Origin: RGIG8775 sp045612185
GTDB lineage: Bacteria > Bacillota > Clostridia > Oscillospirales > CAG-272
Reading direction: 5' to 3'
Assembly (NCBI GenBank): GCA_045612185.1
Contig: JAZKYO010000126.1
Coordinates: 1 to 6,514, forward strand
Length of the DNA: 6,514 nucleotides
Under the pieces are notes generated by a model. It saw only the letters and a program-made list of their open reading frames with translations, did not search any database and had not been told where the DNA came from. Below are positions 1 to 5,226 of this stretch, one piece after another. The translations under genes were made by a program, and so were the position numbers. Each line of letters starts with the position of its first letter. Within the stretch, counting starts at the first letter, position 1.

Positions 1-76
1 TTTTGGCTACGTACTAAACTTCCGTGGCAGTGTGCGCTGAAGTCATTCTGTGGCACAAATAATATACCAAATTTAT

Positions 77-125
77 AAAACTTTTTACCAAAAAAGTTTT
101 TGCGCCACTTTTTTCAAAAAGTGGC
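77..125 (-). terminator. Tandem hairpins, probable terminator of the AAC(3)-ZIP operon
   Basis: Two perfect inverted repeats stand side by side. The first has 10-bp arms AAAACTTTTT (77-86) and AAAAAGTTTT (91-100) with loop ACCA. The second has 10-bp arms GCCACTTTTT (104-113) and AAAAAGTGGC (116-125). Read on the minus strand, the GC-based hairpin comes first, about 40 bases after the ZIP stop codon. It is followed by A/T-rich sequence with runs of T from the second hairpin, which fits a compound intrinsic terminator. The hairpins could also belong to a dispersed repeat. The remaining sequence at 1-76 shows no gene, and nothing further can be assigned there. Confidence 0.55.
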
Positions 126-163
126 AAACGCCTCTCCCAACACACCTATAAACTACAATTTGC

Positions 164-916
164 TTACCCCAAAAGCACGTCGGTGGCAAGCATAAGGCAG
201 AATCCCACAAGCAGGGCGTAGGTTGCGCCGCGCTCGTGCCCGTGGGCGTGCGTTTCTGGAATCATTTCGTCGCTGATTACGTACAGCATCGTTCCGCCCG
301 CAAATGCAAGGGCGAAGGGAAGAATTGCCGAAGCAAGGCTGACGGCAAAATAACCGATAAGCGTTCCAATAACCTCAACAACACCCGTAAGCATGGCCAA
401 CAGAAAGGTTCTGCCGGGCTTGACGCCTGCGGCAAGCATAGGGGCAATAATAACCATTCCCTCGGGAATGTTTTGCAAGGCAATACCGCCCGCGATTATA
501 AGCGCCTGAGAGGTGTCTCCCGAGCCGAATCCCACACCCGCGGCGATACCCTCGGGCAGATTGTGAATGGCGATAGCGGTGACGAACAAAAGCACCTTGC
601 TGAGATTGGCGTTATTGTGCGACTCGGTATCCACCCCCGCCATTTTGTGAAGGTGGGGAACAAGCCTGTCAATAAGATTGAGACAAAGCGCGCCCGCAAA
701 AATGCCCGCAACAGTAATTAGTAAGCCGAATTTGCCACCGTATTCAAGTGAGGGCATAATAAGCCCAAGCACTGCCGCCGCAAGCATGACCCCCGCGGCA
801 AATGACAGCACTATGTCCGAAAAGGTGTGAGACAGCTTTTTAAAAACGAATCCGATAACCGCGCCTATAACGGTAGCGCCGCCAACACCCAAAGCGGTAA
901 GTAATACAAGTTCCAT
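164..916 (-). CDS. ZIP family divalent metal transporter (GufA/ZupT-like)
   Basis: Inner-membrane transporter of 250 residues, the usual length for bacterial ZIP proteins, which import Zn2+ and sometimes Fe2+ or Mn2+ into the cytoplasm. About eight hydrophobic segments are visible (roughly residues 4-24, 34-54, 64-82, 107-129, 137-160, 168-192, 196-212, 231-249). The two signature metal-binding helices are present: H118-N-L-P-E-G123 in segment 4 and Q148-N-I-P-E-G153 in segment 5. E181 lies in segment 6. The loop after segment 3 carries scattered histidines (H88, H90, H100), and the last loop has a HAHGH cluster at 223-227, both plausible metal-sensing or metal-handling sites. The ATG is preceded by AGGAGA with a 5-base spacer. 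It lies 30 bases after the AAC(3)-like gene with no terminator between, so the two are probably co-transcribed. No metal-responsive operator or riboswitch was recognised, so the actual metal cannot be told. Confidence 0.93.
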   Translation of the reverse strand: MELVLLTALGVGGATVIGAVIGFVFKKLSHTFSDIVLSFAAGVMLAAAVLGLIMPSLEYGGKFGLLITVAGIFAGALCLNLIDRLVPHLHKMAGVDTESHNNANLSKVLLFVTAIAIHNLPEGIAAGVGFGSGDTSQALIIAGGIALQNIPEGMVIIAPMLAAGVKPGRTFLLAMLTGVVEVIGTLIGYFAVSLASAILPFALAFAGGTMLYVISDEMIPETHAHGHERGATYALLVGFCLMLATDVLLG

Positions 917-946
917 AAAAATCTCCTATCGTTGTTTTGATAAATA

Positions 947-1774
947 TTAAATCGACTCGCAGTAAAGCTTTGGCGAGAATGCGGACTCGCTTACAAGTGG
1001 GTCTGCGCCGTTCAGATTTTTAACTATCAGACCTACAACCTCTTTCATAATCCGTGCGTCGCAGACCTGAGTGGGGGCGTTGCCGATAAAGCCGTCGGTA
1101 ATCGCGCCGTGGTAGCGGAAAGCCGTTTCGTATTTGGGAAAACGGGCGGAAACGTCGTTTGTGTAGCTGGTTTTGTGAGTTCTCACTTTTCGGGTCACAA
1201 CTTCACCCGAGGTAAGCTTAACGGTTACGTCGCGCGGCTCGTCGGTCAGCCTGTCGGGAACGTCGAACATCTCCTCAACGCAATGGAGATATGTGTTGCG
1301 GTTGTGCGCCACACCCACAAGCAGAATATATCCACCTTCGCGGTAGATCTTTCCGTAACAGCTTTCGGGAGAAGTGCAGGAGAGAATTTCGGTTTCGTCC
1401 TTGATAAAATCAAGCGCGCGCTCTCGGTTTCCGAATACAGCCATAGAGTGGGTGGGATTTTGCGAGCGGATCCCGCGCGGGTCGGCGGCGGCAAAATCCG
1501 AGAAAGCCCCGAGACAGGTGGCGGGATCGTTCAGGTCAAGCGTGATATCTTTTTTCAGATTGCTCCACGTGTGGGTAGGGACACAAAAAAGACCGCCCTT
1601 TTCGGTAAAATACTCAATCATAGCGTCAAGAATTGCCTTAGCGCCCCCCTCAACCTTTCCGATAAGGCGAAGCGAGGAGTGCATAAGCACCACCTTGTCG
1701 CGTGGAATATTCATGTTTGTAAGCTGATTGAATATGTCATCTTTGGTAAAAATTCTGTTTAAATCTCTGCTCAT
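947..1774 (-). CDS. AAC(3)-family N-acetyltransferase (antibiotic_NAT fold, YokD-like)
   Basis: A cytoplasmic acetyl-CoA-dependent N-acetyltransferase of 275 residues, typical of the family. Family motifs appear in order: M31-H-S-S-L-x6-G-G-A (about 31-45; compare VHSSL..GGA), VPTHT (65-69), RSQNPTHSMAVFG (103-115), and SP...YGKIY...GGYILLVGVAHNRNTYLHCVEE (135-168), with the conserved R-N-T and the downstream His and Glu. Known members acetylate the 3-amino group of aminoglycosides, but many chromosomal clostridial and bacillar homologues have no proven drug substrate, so a resistance role should not be assumed. The start was chosen at 1774 because AAAGGCGG sits 7 bases upstream and the promoter at 1811-1839 lies inside the longer reading frame that opens at 1867. 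It is the first gene of an operon with the ZIP transporter. Confidence 0.88.
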   Translation of the reverse strand: MSRDLNRIFTKDDIFNQLTNMNIPRDKVVLMHSSLRLIGKVEGGAKAILDAMIEYFTEKGGLFCVPTHTWSNLKKDITLDLNDPATCLGAFSDFAAADPRGIRSQNPTHSMAVFGNRERALDFIKDETEILSCTSPESCYGKIYREGGYILLVGVAHNRNTYLHCVEEMFDVPDRLTDEPRDVTVKLTSGEVVTRKVRTHKTSYTNDVSARFPKYETAFRYHGAITDGFIGNAPTQVCDARIMKEVVGLIVKNLNGADPLVSESAFSPKLYCESI

Positions 1775-1810
1775 ATTGTTACCGCCTTTCTCGCCTACAA
1801 TATCAAGACC

Positions 1811-1839
1811 ATTATAGCATAAATTTTTCGAGTTGTAAA
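1811..1839 (-). promoter_or_regulatory. Promoter of the AAC(3)-ZIP operon
   Basis: On the minus strand TTTACA (-35, 1834-1839) is followed by a 17-base spacer and a perfect TATAAT (-10, 1811-1816). Transcription would begin near 1804, giving a leader of about 30 bases before the ATG at 1774. No regulatory hairpin is visible in that leader. Confidence 0.85.
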
Positions 1840-1863
1840 GGGTTTTGCTTACACCCAACGAAA

Positions 1864-1883
1864 TCAATCGGCAAGCCGATTGA
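1864..1883. repeat. Perfect palindrome with CGGCAAGCCG core
   Basis: TCAATCGGC (1864-1872) and GCCGATTGA (1875-1883) form a perfect 9-bp inverted repeat around AA. It lies between the tRNA-Gln terminator and the AAC(3) promoter. No T-run follows on either strand, so it is not a textbook terminator. Its core, read on the minus strand as CGGCTTGCCG, recurs in the hairpin after tRNA-Pro. It could be a backup terminator, an operator-like site or a small repeat. Confidence 0.5.
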
Positions 1884-1913
1884 CGCTAGGTCCAAATATA
1901 ACGCACGCAAAAC

Positions 1914-1952
1914 AAAAAGAAAAGGAGTAGCAAAGCTACTCCTTTTCTTTTT
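1914..1952 (-). terminator. Intrinsic terminator of tRNA-Gln
   Basis: A perfect 18-bp inverted repeat (1914-1931 with 1935-1952, loop AAA/TTT) begins at the last base of the encoded CCA of tRNA-Gln. On the minus strand the descending arm ends CTTTTCTTTTT and is followed by GTTTTG, an adequate U-tract. The arms are symmetrical enough to work in both directions. Confidence 0.85.
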
Positions 1953-2027
1953 GGCTGGGGCACTAGGATTCGAACCTAGGTAATGACGGAGTCAGAGTCC
2001 GTTGCCTTACCGCTTGGCGATGCCCCA
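1952..2027 (-). tRNA. tRNA-Gln (anticodon CTG)
   Basis: On the minus strand this folds as a full cloverleaf: acceptor TGGGGCA/TGCCCCA, D-arm GCC-AAGCGGTAA-GGC, anticodon arm ACGGA-CTCTGAC-TCCGT with anticodon CTG (reads CAG), T-arm CTAGG-TTCGAAT-CCTAG, discriminator G and an encoded CCA (1952-1954). The body is 73 bases without CCA because the variable region (CATTAC) is six bases, one more than usual. It has its own consensus promoter and terminator. Confidence 0.96.
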
Positions 2028-2044
2028 ATATTTTCAACTCTGTA

Positions 2045-2073
2045 ATTATAACAGATTTAGTTCGGTTTGTCAA
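2045..2073 (-). promoter_or_regulatory. Consensus promoter of tRNA-Gln
   Basis: On the minus strand a perfect TTGACA (2068-2073), a 17-base spacer and a perfect TATAAT (2045-2050) precede the tRNA by 17 bases. Initiation is expected near 2038, leaving a short 5' leader for RNase P. This is a full-consensus stable-RNA promoter. The stretch between it and the tRNA-Arg promoter (about 2074-2204) is AT-rich and shows no gene. Confidence 0.92.
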
Positions 2074-2204
2074 CACTTTTTTTCAAATTTTTTCAAAAAA
2101 ATTCTAATAGCCTGTTTTAAGAGCTGCCGCTATATATTTTGGGTGTTGAGACAGGTCTGTATTCATGCCGGAAATAAAAAATTTTAAGTTTTGCGTTTTT
2201 TCGC

Positions 2205-2233
2205 TTTACTTTTTGGAAAAAATGTGGTAGAAT
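2205..2233 (+). promoter_or_regulatory. Promoter of tRNA-Arg
   Basis: TTTACT (2205-2210), a 17-base spacer and TAGAAT (2228-2233). The start point would fall near 2240, only about three bases before the mature 5' end of tRNA-Arg, so the primary transcript has almost no leader. Confidence 0.75.
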
Positions 2234-2242
2234 ATGGTGTAA

Positions 2243-2319
2243 CTGCCCGTGGCACAGCTGGATAGCGCGTCAGACTCCGACTCTGAAGGTCAGCGGTTCG
2301 AATCCGCTCGGGCAGGCCA
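2243..2319 (+). tRNA. tRNA-Arg (anticodon CCG)
   Basis: Cloverleaf with acceptor CTGCCCG/CGGGCAG, D-arm GCAC-AGCTGGATA-GCGC, anticodon arm TCAGA-CTCCGAC-TCTGA with anticodon CCG (reads CGG), variable region AGGTC, T-arm AGCGG-TTCGAAT-CCGCT, discriminator G and an encoded CCA (2317-2319). The body is 74 bases. One D-stem pair (positions 12-23) is an A-C mismatch; all other stems pair fully. It is a stand-alone gene, transcribed divergently from tRNA-Gln. Confidence 0.95.
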
Positions 2320-2354
2320 AAGCGACAAAATTCTACGGAATTTTGTCGCTTTTT
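2319..2354 (+). terminator. Intrinsic terminator of tRNA-Arg
   Basis: Perfect 15-bp stem AAAGCGACAAAATTC (2319-2333) with GAATTTTGTCGCTTT (2338-2352), closed by C(TACG)G, a UNCG-type stable tetraloop in RNA, and ending in TTTTT. It starts at the A of the tRNA CCA, so termination lies immediately after the tRNA. Confidence 0.92.
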
Positions 2355-2441
2355 ATAAAGTCTTTGTTCCGTAATGTGGGGGATTTGTCAATCTCAGTCC
2401 TCAGAACATATTATAAAATGTGACAAAATTTTTCTAAACTA

Positions 2442-2470
2442 TTGTAATAAACCGAGTTTTGTGTTATAAT
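2442..2470 (+). promoter_or_regulatory. Promoter of the cysteine synthase-like gene
   Basis: TTGTAA (2442-2447), a 17-base spacer and a perfect TATAAT (2465-2470). The start would be near 2477, giving a leader of about 36 bases. That is too short for a T-box or S-box riboswitch, and none was seen in 2355-2512. Confidence 0.82.
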
Positions 2471-2512
2471 GATGCAGATATTGGAATTTATTTAACGAGG
2501 TAGATATAAATT

Positions 2513-3442
2513 ATGATTTGCAATAATATTCTTGACGCTATCGGAAACACGCCTATTATTCGCCTTTCCCGAATGGGCGACCCCGACGGCGCAGAAATAC
2601 TTGTCAAGTTTGAGGGGCTTAACGTGGGCGGATCTATCAAGACCCGAACAGCCTACAATATGATTCGCGACGCAGAGGCGCGAGGAGTTATAAACAAGGA
2701 TACCGTTATCGTTGAGCCTACCAGCGGAAATCAGGGAATCGGTCTCGCTCTCGTGGGCGCGGTTCTCGGCTATAAGACAAAGATAATCATGCCCGACTCT
2801 GTAAGCGAGGAGCGCAGAAAGCTTGTCAACCACTACGGCGCAGAGGTTATTCTTATCCACGACGCGGGCAATATTGGCGACTGTATTGAAAAATGCCTTG
2901 AGACCGCGCTTAATATGCAGAAAAATGATCCCCGCGTTTTCGTGCCTCAGCAGTTTGAAAACCCCGCCAACAGCGACGCTCAGCGTAATTTTACGGGCGT
3001 TGAGATACTTGAGCAGGTAAACGGCCCAATTCACGGCTTTTGTTCGGGAATAGGCACGGGCGGCACTATTACGGGTATCGGTGAAACGTTGAAAGCAAAG
3101 AATCCCGACATAGAGATATGGGCGGTTGAGCCGGAGCATGCGGCAATTCTTTCGGGCGGATCGATCGGTACGCATTTGCAGATGGGAATAGGCGATGGAG
3201 TTATTCCCGCAATCCTTAACCAAAGCATTTACAGCGACATCTGTATCGTCAAGGACGAGGAAGCGATACAAACCGCCAAGGACCTTGCCTCAAAAGAGGG
3301 AATAATGTGCGGAATTTCCAGCGGTACAAACGTTGCGGCGGCAATAAAACTTGCCAAAAAGCTTGGAAAGGGAAAGACGGTCGTTACCGTTCTCCCCGAC
3401 ACCGCCGAGAGATATTTCTCCACACCGCTGTTCCTTGATTAA
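2513..3442 (+). CDS. Cysteine synthase-family PLP enzyme (CysK/CysM-like, variant active site)
   Basis: Cytoplasmic fold-type II PLP enzyme of 309 residues, the normal length for O-acetylserine sulfhydrylases, which make cysteine from O-acetylserine and sulfide. Visible features: N-terminal IGNTP (10-14), the PLP lysine K43 in NVGGSIKTR (37-45), the substrate loop PTSGNQG (69-75), the phosphate-binding GTGGT (181-185), GIGDGVIP (225-232), ISSG (268-271) whose serine contacts the pyridine nitrogen, and the C-terminal LPDTAERYFST. Two positions differ from the usual cysteine synthase consensus: Q74 replaces Thr in TSGNTG, and D228 stands where GIGAGFIP normally has Ala. The substrate or reaction may therefore differ (beta-replacement, cysteine lyase or desulfhydrase). 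GAGG lies 12 bases before the ATG, a somewhat long spacing. Monocistronic, with its own promoter and terminator. The family is certain; the exact reaction is not. Confidence 0.9.
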   Translation: MICNNILDAIGNTPIIRLSRMGDPDGAEILVKFEGLNVGGSIKTRTAYNMIRDAEARGVINKDTVIVEPTSGNQGIGLALVGAVLGYKTKIIMPDSVSEERRKLVNHYGAEVILIHDAGNIGDCIEKCLETALNMQKNDPRVFVPQQFENPANSDAQRNFTGVEILEQVNGPIHGFCSGIGTGGTITGIGETLKAKNPDIEIWAVEPEHAAILSGGSIGTHLQMGIGDGVIPAILNQSIYSDICIVKDEEAIQTAKDLASKEGIMCGISSGTNVAAAIKLAKKLGKGKTVVTVLPDTAERYFSTPLFLD

Positions 3443-3475
3443 ATTGGTCAGGGCTCGGAGCAGATTTGGAAATGC

Positions 3476-3508
3476 AAAAGGGCAGAGAAGTGTTTTTCTG
3501 CCCTTTTT
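3476..3508 (+). terminator. Intrinsic terminator of the cysteine synthase-like gene
   Basis: AAAAGGGCAGA (3476-3486) pairs with TCTGCCCTTTT (3497-3507). The stem extends three more pairs through a G-T wobble and ends in five Ts. It lies 33 bases after the stop codon. The following 3509-3582 shows no gene. Confidence 0.9.
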
Positions 3509-3582
3509 AAGTTGAAAACTTTGCTTGGTTTCCCCAAAAATGCCCCGCAAAGAAAAATGAAAATCATATTTCGCTCCACCGC

Positions 3583-3611
3583 TTGACAAATCAATATTTT
3601 TTTGCTATAAT
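3583..3611 (+). promoter_or_regulatory. Full-consensus promoter of the tRNA-Pro locus
   Basis: Perfect TTGACA (3583-3588), 17-base spacer and perfect TATAAT (3606-3611). The predicted start near 3618 is about 35 bases before the isolated tRNA-Pro 5' fragment and about 158 bases before the intact tRNA-Pro. No comparable promoter was found between 3672 and 3775, so this one probably serves the intact tRNA through a long leader. Confidence 0.92.
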
Positions 3612-3651
3612 AAATGAGCGTCAAAAAAGATGCGTTGAATAAAATCATACT

Positions 3652-3671
3652 TCGGGGTGTGGCGCAGTTGG
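3652..3671 (+). pseudogene. Isolated 5' fragment of tRNA-Pro
   Basis: These 20 bases are identical to 3775-3794, that is the base before tRNA-Pro plus its acceptor 5' strand, D-stem 5' strand and D-loop up to the GG pair. Identity then stops, apart from a short GACGTTT shared with the anticodon region after an apparent 8-base gap. There is no anticodon arm or T-arm, so it cannot make a tRNA. It sits at the normal distance from the promoter at 3583, which suggests it marks the original start of the gene. Confidence 0.8.
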
Positions 3672-3775
3672 GGACGTTTCCGAGCGCCGCCGTGGCTTCA
3701 ACAGGGATGCAAGCGACGAAACGTAGCGAAATAAATTAATAATAAAAACCAAAAAATTCAATGTTTTACACACAT
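3672..3775 (+). other. Spacer between tRNA-Pro 5' fragment and intact tRNA-Pro
   Basis: No gene and no promoter are visible. The left half is GC-rich and can fold: GTGGCGC (3659-3665) with GCGCCGC (3684-3690), one G-U pair; and, as an alternative long-range pairing, ACGTTTC (3674-3680) with GAAACGT (3718-3724). The right half (about 3725-3770) is A-rich and unstructured. It is probably transcribed as leader of tRNA-Pro. It may be insertion debris or a structured RNA. Confidence 0.4.
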
Positions 3776-3851
3776 CGGGGTGTGGCGCAGTTGGTAGCGC
3801 GCGACGTTTGGGACGTCGATGCCGCAGGTTCGAATCCTGTCACTCCGACCA
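3776..3851 (+). tRNA. tRNA-Pro (anticodon TGG)
   Basis: Complete cloverleaf: acceptor CGGGGTG/CACTCCG (one G-T pair), D-arm GCGC-AGTTGGTA-GCGC, anticodon arm CGACG-TTTGGGA-CGTCG with anticodon TGG (reads CCA and probably other CCN codons), variable region ATGCC, T-arm GCAGG-TTCGAAT-CCTGT, discriminator A and encoded CCA (3849-3851). The body is 73 bases. Partial copies of its 5' end (3652-3671) and 3' end (3981-4008) lie on either side. Confidence 0.96.
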
Positions 3852-3889
3852 ATAAGAAATAGGACGGCTTGCCGTCCTATTTCTTATTG
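3850..3889 (+). terminator. Strong 19-bp hairpin directly after tRNA-Pro
   Basis: A perfect 19-bp inverted repeat (3850-3868 with 3871-3889) around TT starts inside the CCA of tRNA-Pro. Its lower stem is AT-rich with short T-runs (TATTTCTTATTG), but no poly-T follows, so termination may be incomplete. The core CGGCTTGCCG matches the palindrome at 1864-1883. It may act as terminator, as a 3'-processing signal, or be a small repeat. Confidence 0.6.
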
Positions 3890-3910
3890 CTTGCAAATTG
3901 CATATCGAAC

Positions 3911-3981
3911 CGTCGGCTCCGAAGGAGACGAAAGACTTGCGCCGCACCGCACGCCCGTAACAGCTAAATTAACCGCAAGTC
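3911..3981 (+). other. Paired inverted repeats between tRNA-Pro and its 3' fragment
   Basis: No gene is visible. CTCC-GAA-GGAG near 3917-3927 lies within a larger CGTC...ACG hairpin (3911-3930). GACTTGCG (3934-3941) pairs exactly with CGCAAGTC (3974-3981), enclosing a C-rich loop, and ends at the first base of the tRNA 3' fragment. These could be the remains of a degenerate tRNA-like gene or of an inserted repeat. Confidence 0.4.
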
Positions 3982-4008
3982 AGGTTCAGAATCCTGTCAC
4001 TCCGACCA
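3981..4008 (+). pseudogene. Isolated 3' fragment of tRNA-Pro
   Basis: 28 bases matching the T-arm, acceptor 3' strand, discriminator and CCA of the intact gene (3825-3851), with one inserted A in the T-loop (GGTTCAGAATCC instead of GGTTCGAATCC). There is no matching 5' half directly upstream, so it is a fragment. It abuts a good terminator, as the original tRNA 3' end would have done. Confidence 0.82.
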
Positions 4009-4046
4009 AAAAGGCTCTGGGAACTAATCTCAGAGCCTTTTCTTTT
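4009..4046. terminator. Bidirectional terminator between tRNA-Pro locus and nuclease operon
   Basis: AAAAGGCTCTG (4009-4019) pairs with CAGAGCCTTTT (4031-4041), loop of 11 bases. On the plus strand CTTTTCTTTT follows. On the minus strand the stem ends in TTTTT. It lies 25 bases beyond the stop codon of the beta-CASP gene, so it can stop both converging transcripts. Confidence 0.88.
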
Positions 4047-4071
4047 GTTTATTGCGGTTTAATGTTTGAAC

Positions 4072-5226
4072 TTAATTAAATATCATTTTCTCTGGTGCTT
4101 CTGTGTGAATTGGAATTATTTCGCTGGGGTTTACCGCTTCAACAAGCTTTTTGATTGATTCGTAATCGGCATGTCCACTTGTATGAAGAGTAACGATTTC
4201 AAGACCAAGTTGTTCACACTCGGAAAGGAAGTTTTTCATTTCATCGGTTTTAAGATATCCACTCCAGAAGGAATATACCAGAACTCCGTTTTCAAATGAC
4301 ATTTTCGTAGCAAGACTTTTCATGTATCGAAGCATTGATGTCCTCACGCACATTACGAACGGCTTTTTTACAATGCTGTCTTTGCCCATTTTGTGCGTAT
4401 ATTTTTTGAGTCCTTCATAACGAGAGGATGATGTAATAAACGCATATACATCGCTAAATGCCGGATTTGGAATGCTTCCACCGATTGCTGAGGTAATATC
4501 TGCCATATAAAGGTCTTCCAAAAAAGTTCGTCCACACCTCTTGGCGGCTCGATACATTGTTACTATACGGTCAATATTCATTGAGGATTGCAGAACAAAT
4601 ACAGGACCGAGCTTGGTTCTGAACAGATCTACCGCTTGATCTTCAAGCTCGCGCTCACTGACCGCAACATAGCCTCCTCTTGAAAGTGTTGTTCCTTCGC
4701 ATATCAGTTTATCCACCTTGTCAGGTAATTCAGAAAGTAACCACTCATACGGTTTTCTTCCGTTTCCTCTGAAATCTCCTGTGTACAGAATGCTTTCCCC
4801 GTCTGCTTCACAAAGTAACATATAGCTATCAAATGCGGAATGATCGCACAAAAAAGGGGTGACGGAAATGTCTCCAATTACAATCTTTTTTTTGTGATTC
4901 AAAAAGCCCTGCGGCGTAATGGTAGGCACTCGTTTATAAGCATCGGATGCTTGAATGATTTTGGCACTTTTTTCGCCCATATACAAAGGGATATCCTTGT
5001 GGGTGCTATAGGCAAGCCCAAGATGGTCGCCGTGGTAATGGGAAATGAATATGGCATCGTATCCCTTGTAATCAAACAGTCCTTCAATGTTCGGGAGTGA
5101 CTTGTTCTTTTCGTCATCAAGCTCAAGCCCAACATCAAGTATGATTTTTGTCTTTTCGGTGGATATCTCTAAGATGTTTCCGCCGATTTGATTTTGTCCT
5201 CGTATGATATTAATTTTCATCGGCAA
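4072..5226 (-). CDS. MBL-fold beta-CASP nuclease (RNase J/CPSF-like), short form
   Basis: 384 residues. The complete catalytic set of the metallo-beta-lactamase/beta-CASP family is visible: H63-Y-H-G-D-H68 (motif 2), D128-H129-S (motif 3), Y148-T-G-D151-F (motif 4), E177 in CEGT (motif A), H352 in SGHAD (motif B) and H374 in PIHTE (motif C). The beta-CASP insert spans about 178-330. Family members are two-metal RNA (sometimes DNA) nucleases. This one is much shorter than housekeeping RNase J (about 555 residues) because the chain ends about ten residues after motif C and lacks the C-terminal domain. Two starts are possible: TTG at 5226, with GGCGG nine bases upstream, or ATG at 5220, in phase with a MKI... 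N-terminus but with a poorly spaced ribosome site. Either start overlaps the stop of the upstream PD-(D/E)XK gene (5210-5212), which implies translational coupling. The substrate is unknown. Confidence 0.88.
   Translation of the reverse strand: MPMKINIIRGQNQIGGNILEISTEKTKIILDVGLELDDEKNKSLPNIEGLFDYKGYDAIFISHYHGDHLGLAYSTHKDIPLYMGEKSAKIIQASDAYKRVPTITPQGFLNHKKKIVIGDISVTPFLCDHSAFDSYMLLCEADGESILYTGDFRGNGRKPYEWLLSELPDKVDKLICEGTTLSRGGYVAVSERELEDQAVDLFRTKLGPVFVLQSSMNIDRIVTMYRAAKRCGRTFLEDLYMADITSAIGGSIPNPAFSDVYAFITSSSRYEGLKKYTHKMGKDSIVKKPFVMCVRTSMLRYMKSLATKMSFENGVLVYSFWSGYLKTDEMKNFLSECEQLGLEIVTLHTSGHADYESIKKLVEAVNPSEIIPIHTEAPEKMIFN

Noticed and set aside
236..721. 161-residue open frame opposite the ZIP gene
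   Set aside because: Shadow of the high-GC transporter gene. Composition is Arg/Lys/Asn-rich with no domain pattern.
1775..1867. N-terminal extension of the AAC(3)-like protein to an ATG at 1867 (306 residues)
   Set aside because: A -35/-10 promoter with exact 17-base spacing lies inside the extension, the extension resembles no part of the family, and a good ribosome site precedes the ATG at 1774.
2002..2187. 61-residue plus-strand open frame overlapping tRNA-Gln
   Set aside because: It starts within the tRNA gene on the opposite strand and crosses the tRNA promoter. No ribosome site or recognisable protein.
2385..2414. Second promoter for the cysteine synthase-like gene (TTGTCA, 18-base spacer, TATTAT)
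   Set aside because: Weaker match than the promoter at 2442-2470. Possible but not supportable without transcript data.
2355..2512. T-box or S-box riboswitch upstream of the cysteine synthase-like gene
   Set aside because: The leader after the predicted start is only about 36 bases, and no T-box or S-box motif or antiterminator structure is present.
2492..3271. 259-residue open frame antisense to the cysteine synthase-like gene
   Set aside because: It lies almost wholly within a gene with unmistakable family motifs, has no matching promoter or ribosome site that I could see, and its protein matches nothing I recognise.
3819..4079. 86-residue plus-strand open frame beginning in tRNA-Pro
   Set aside because: Its first residues are a translation of the tRNA T-arm and acceptor, and it runs through two hairpins and the tRNA 3' fragment. 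Not a gene.
4072..5226. Small-molecule MBL hydrolase (lactonase or glyoxalase II)
   Set aside because: The beta-CASP motifs A (E177), B (H352) and C (H374) and the large insert point to a nuclease, not a small-substrate hydrolase.
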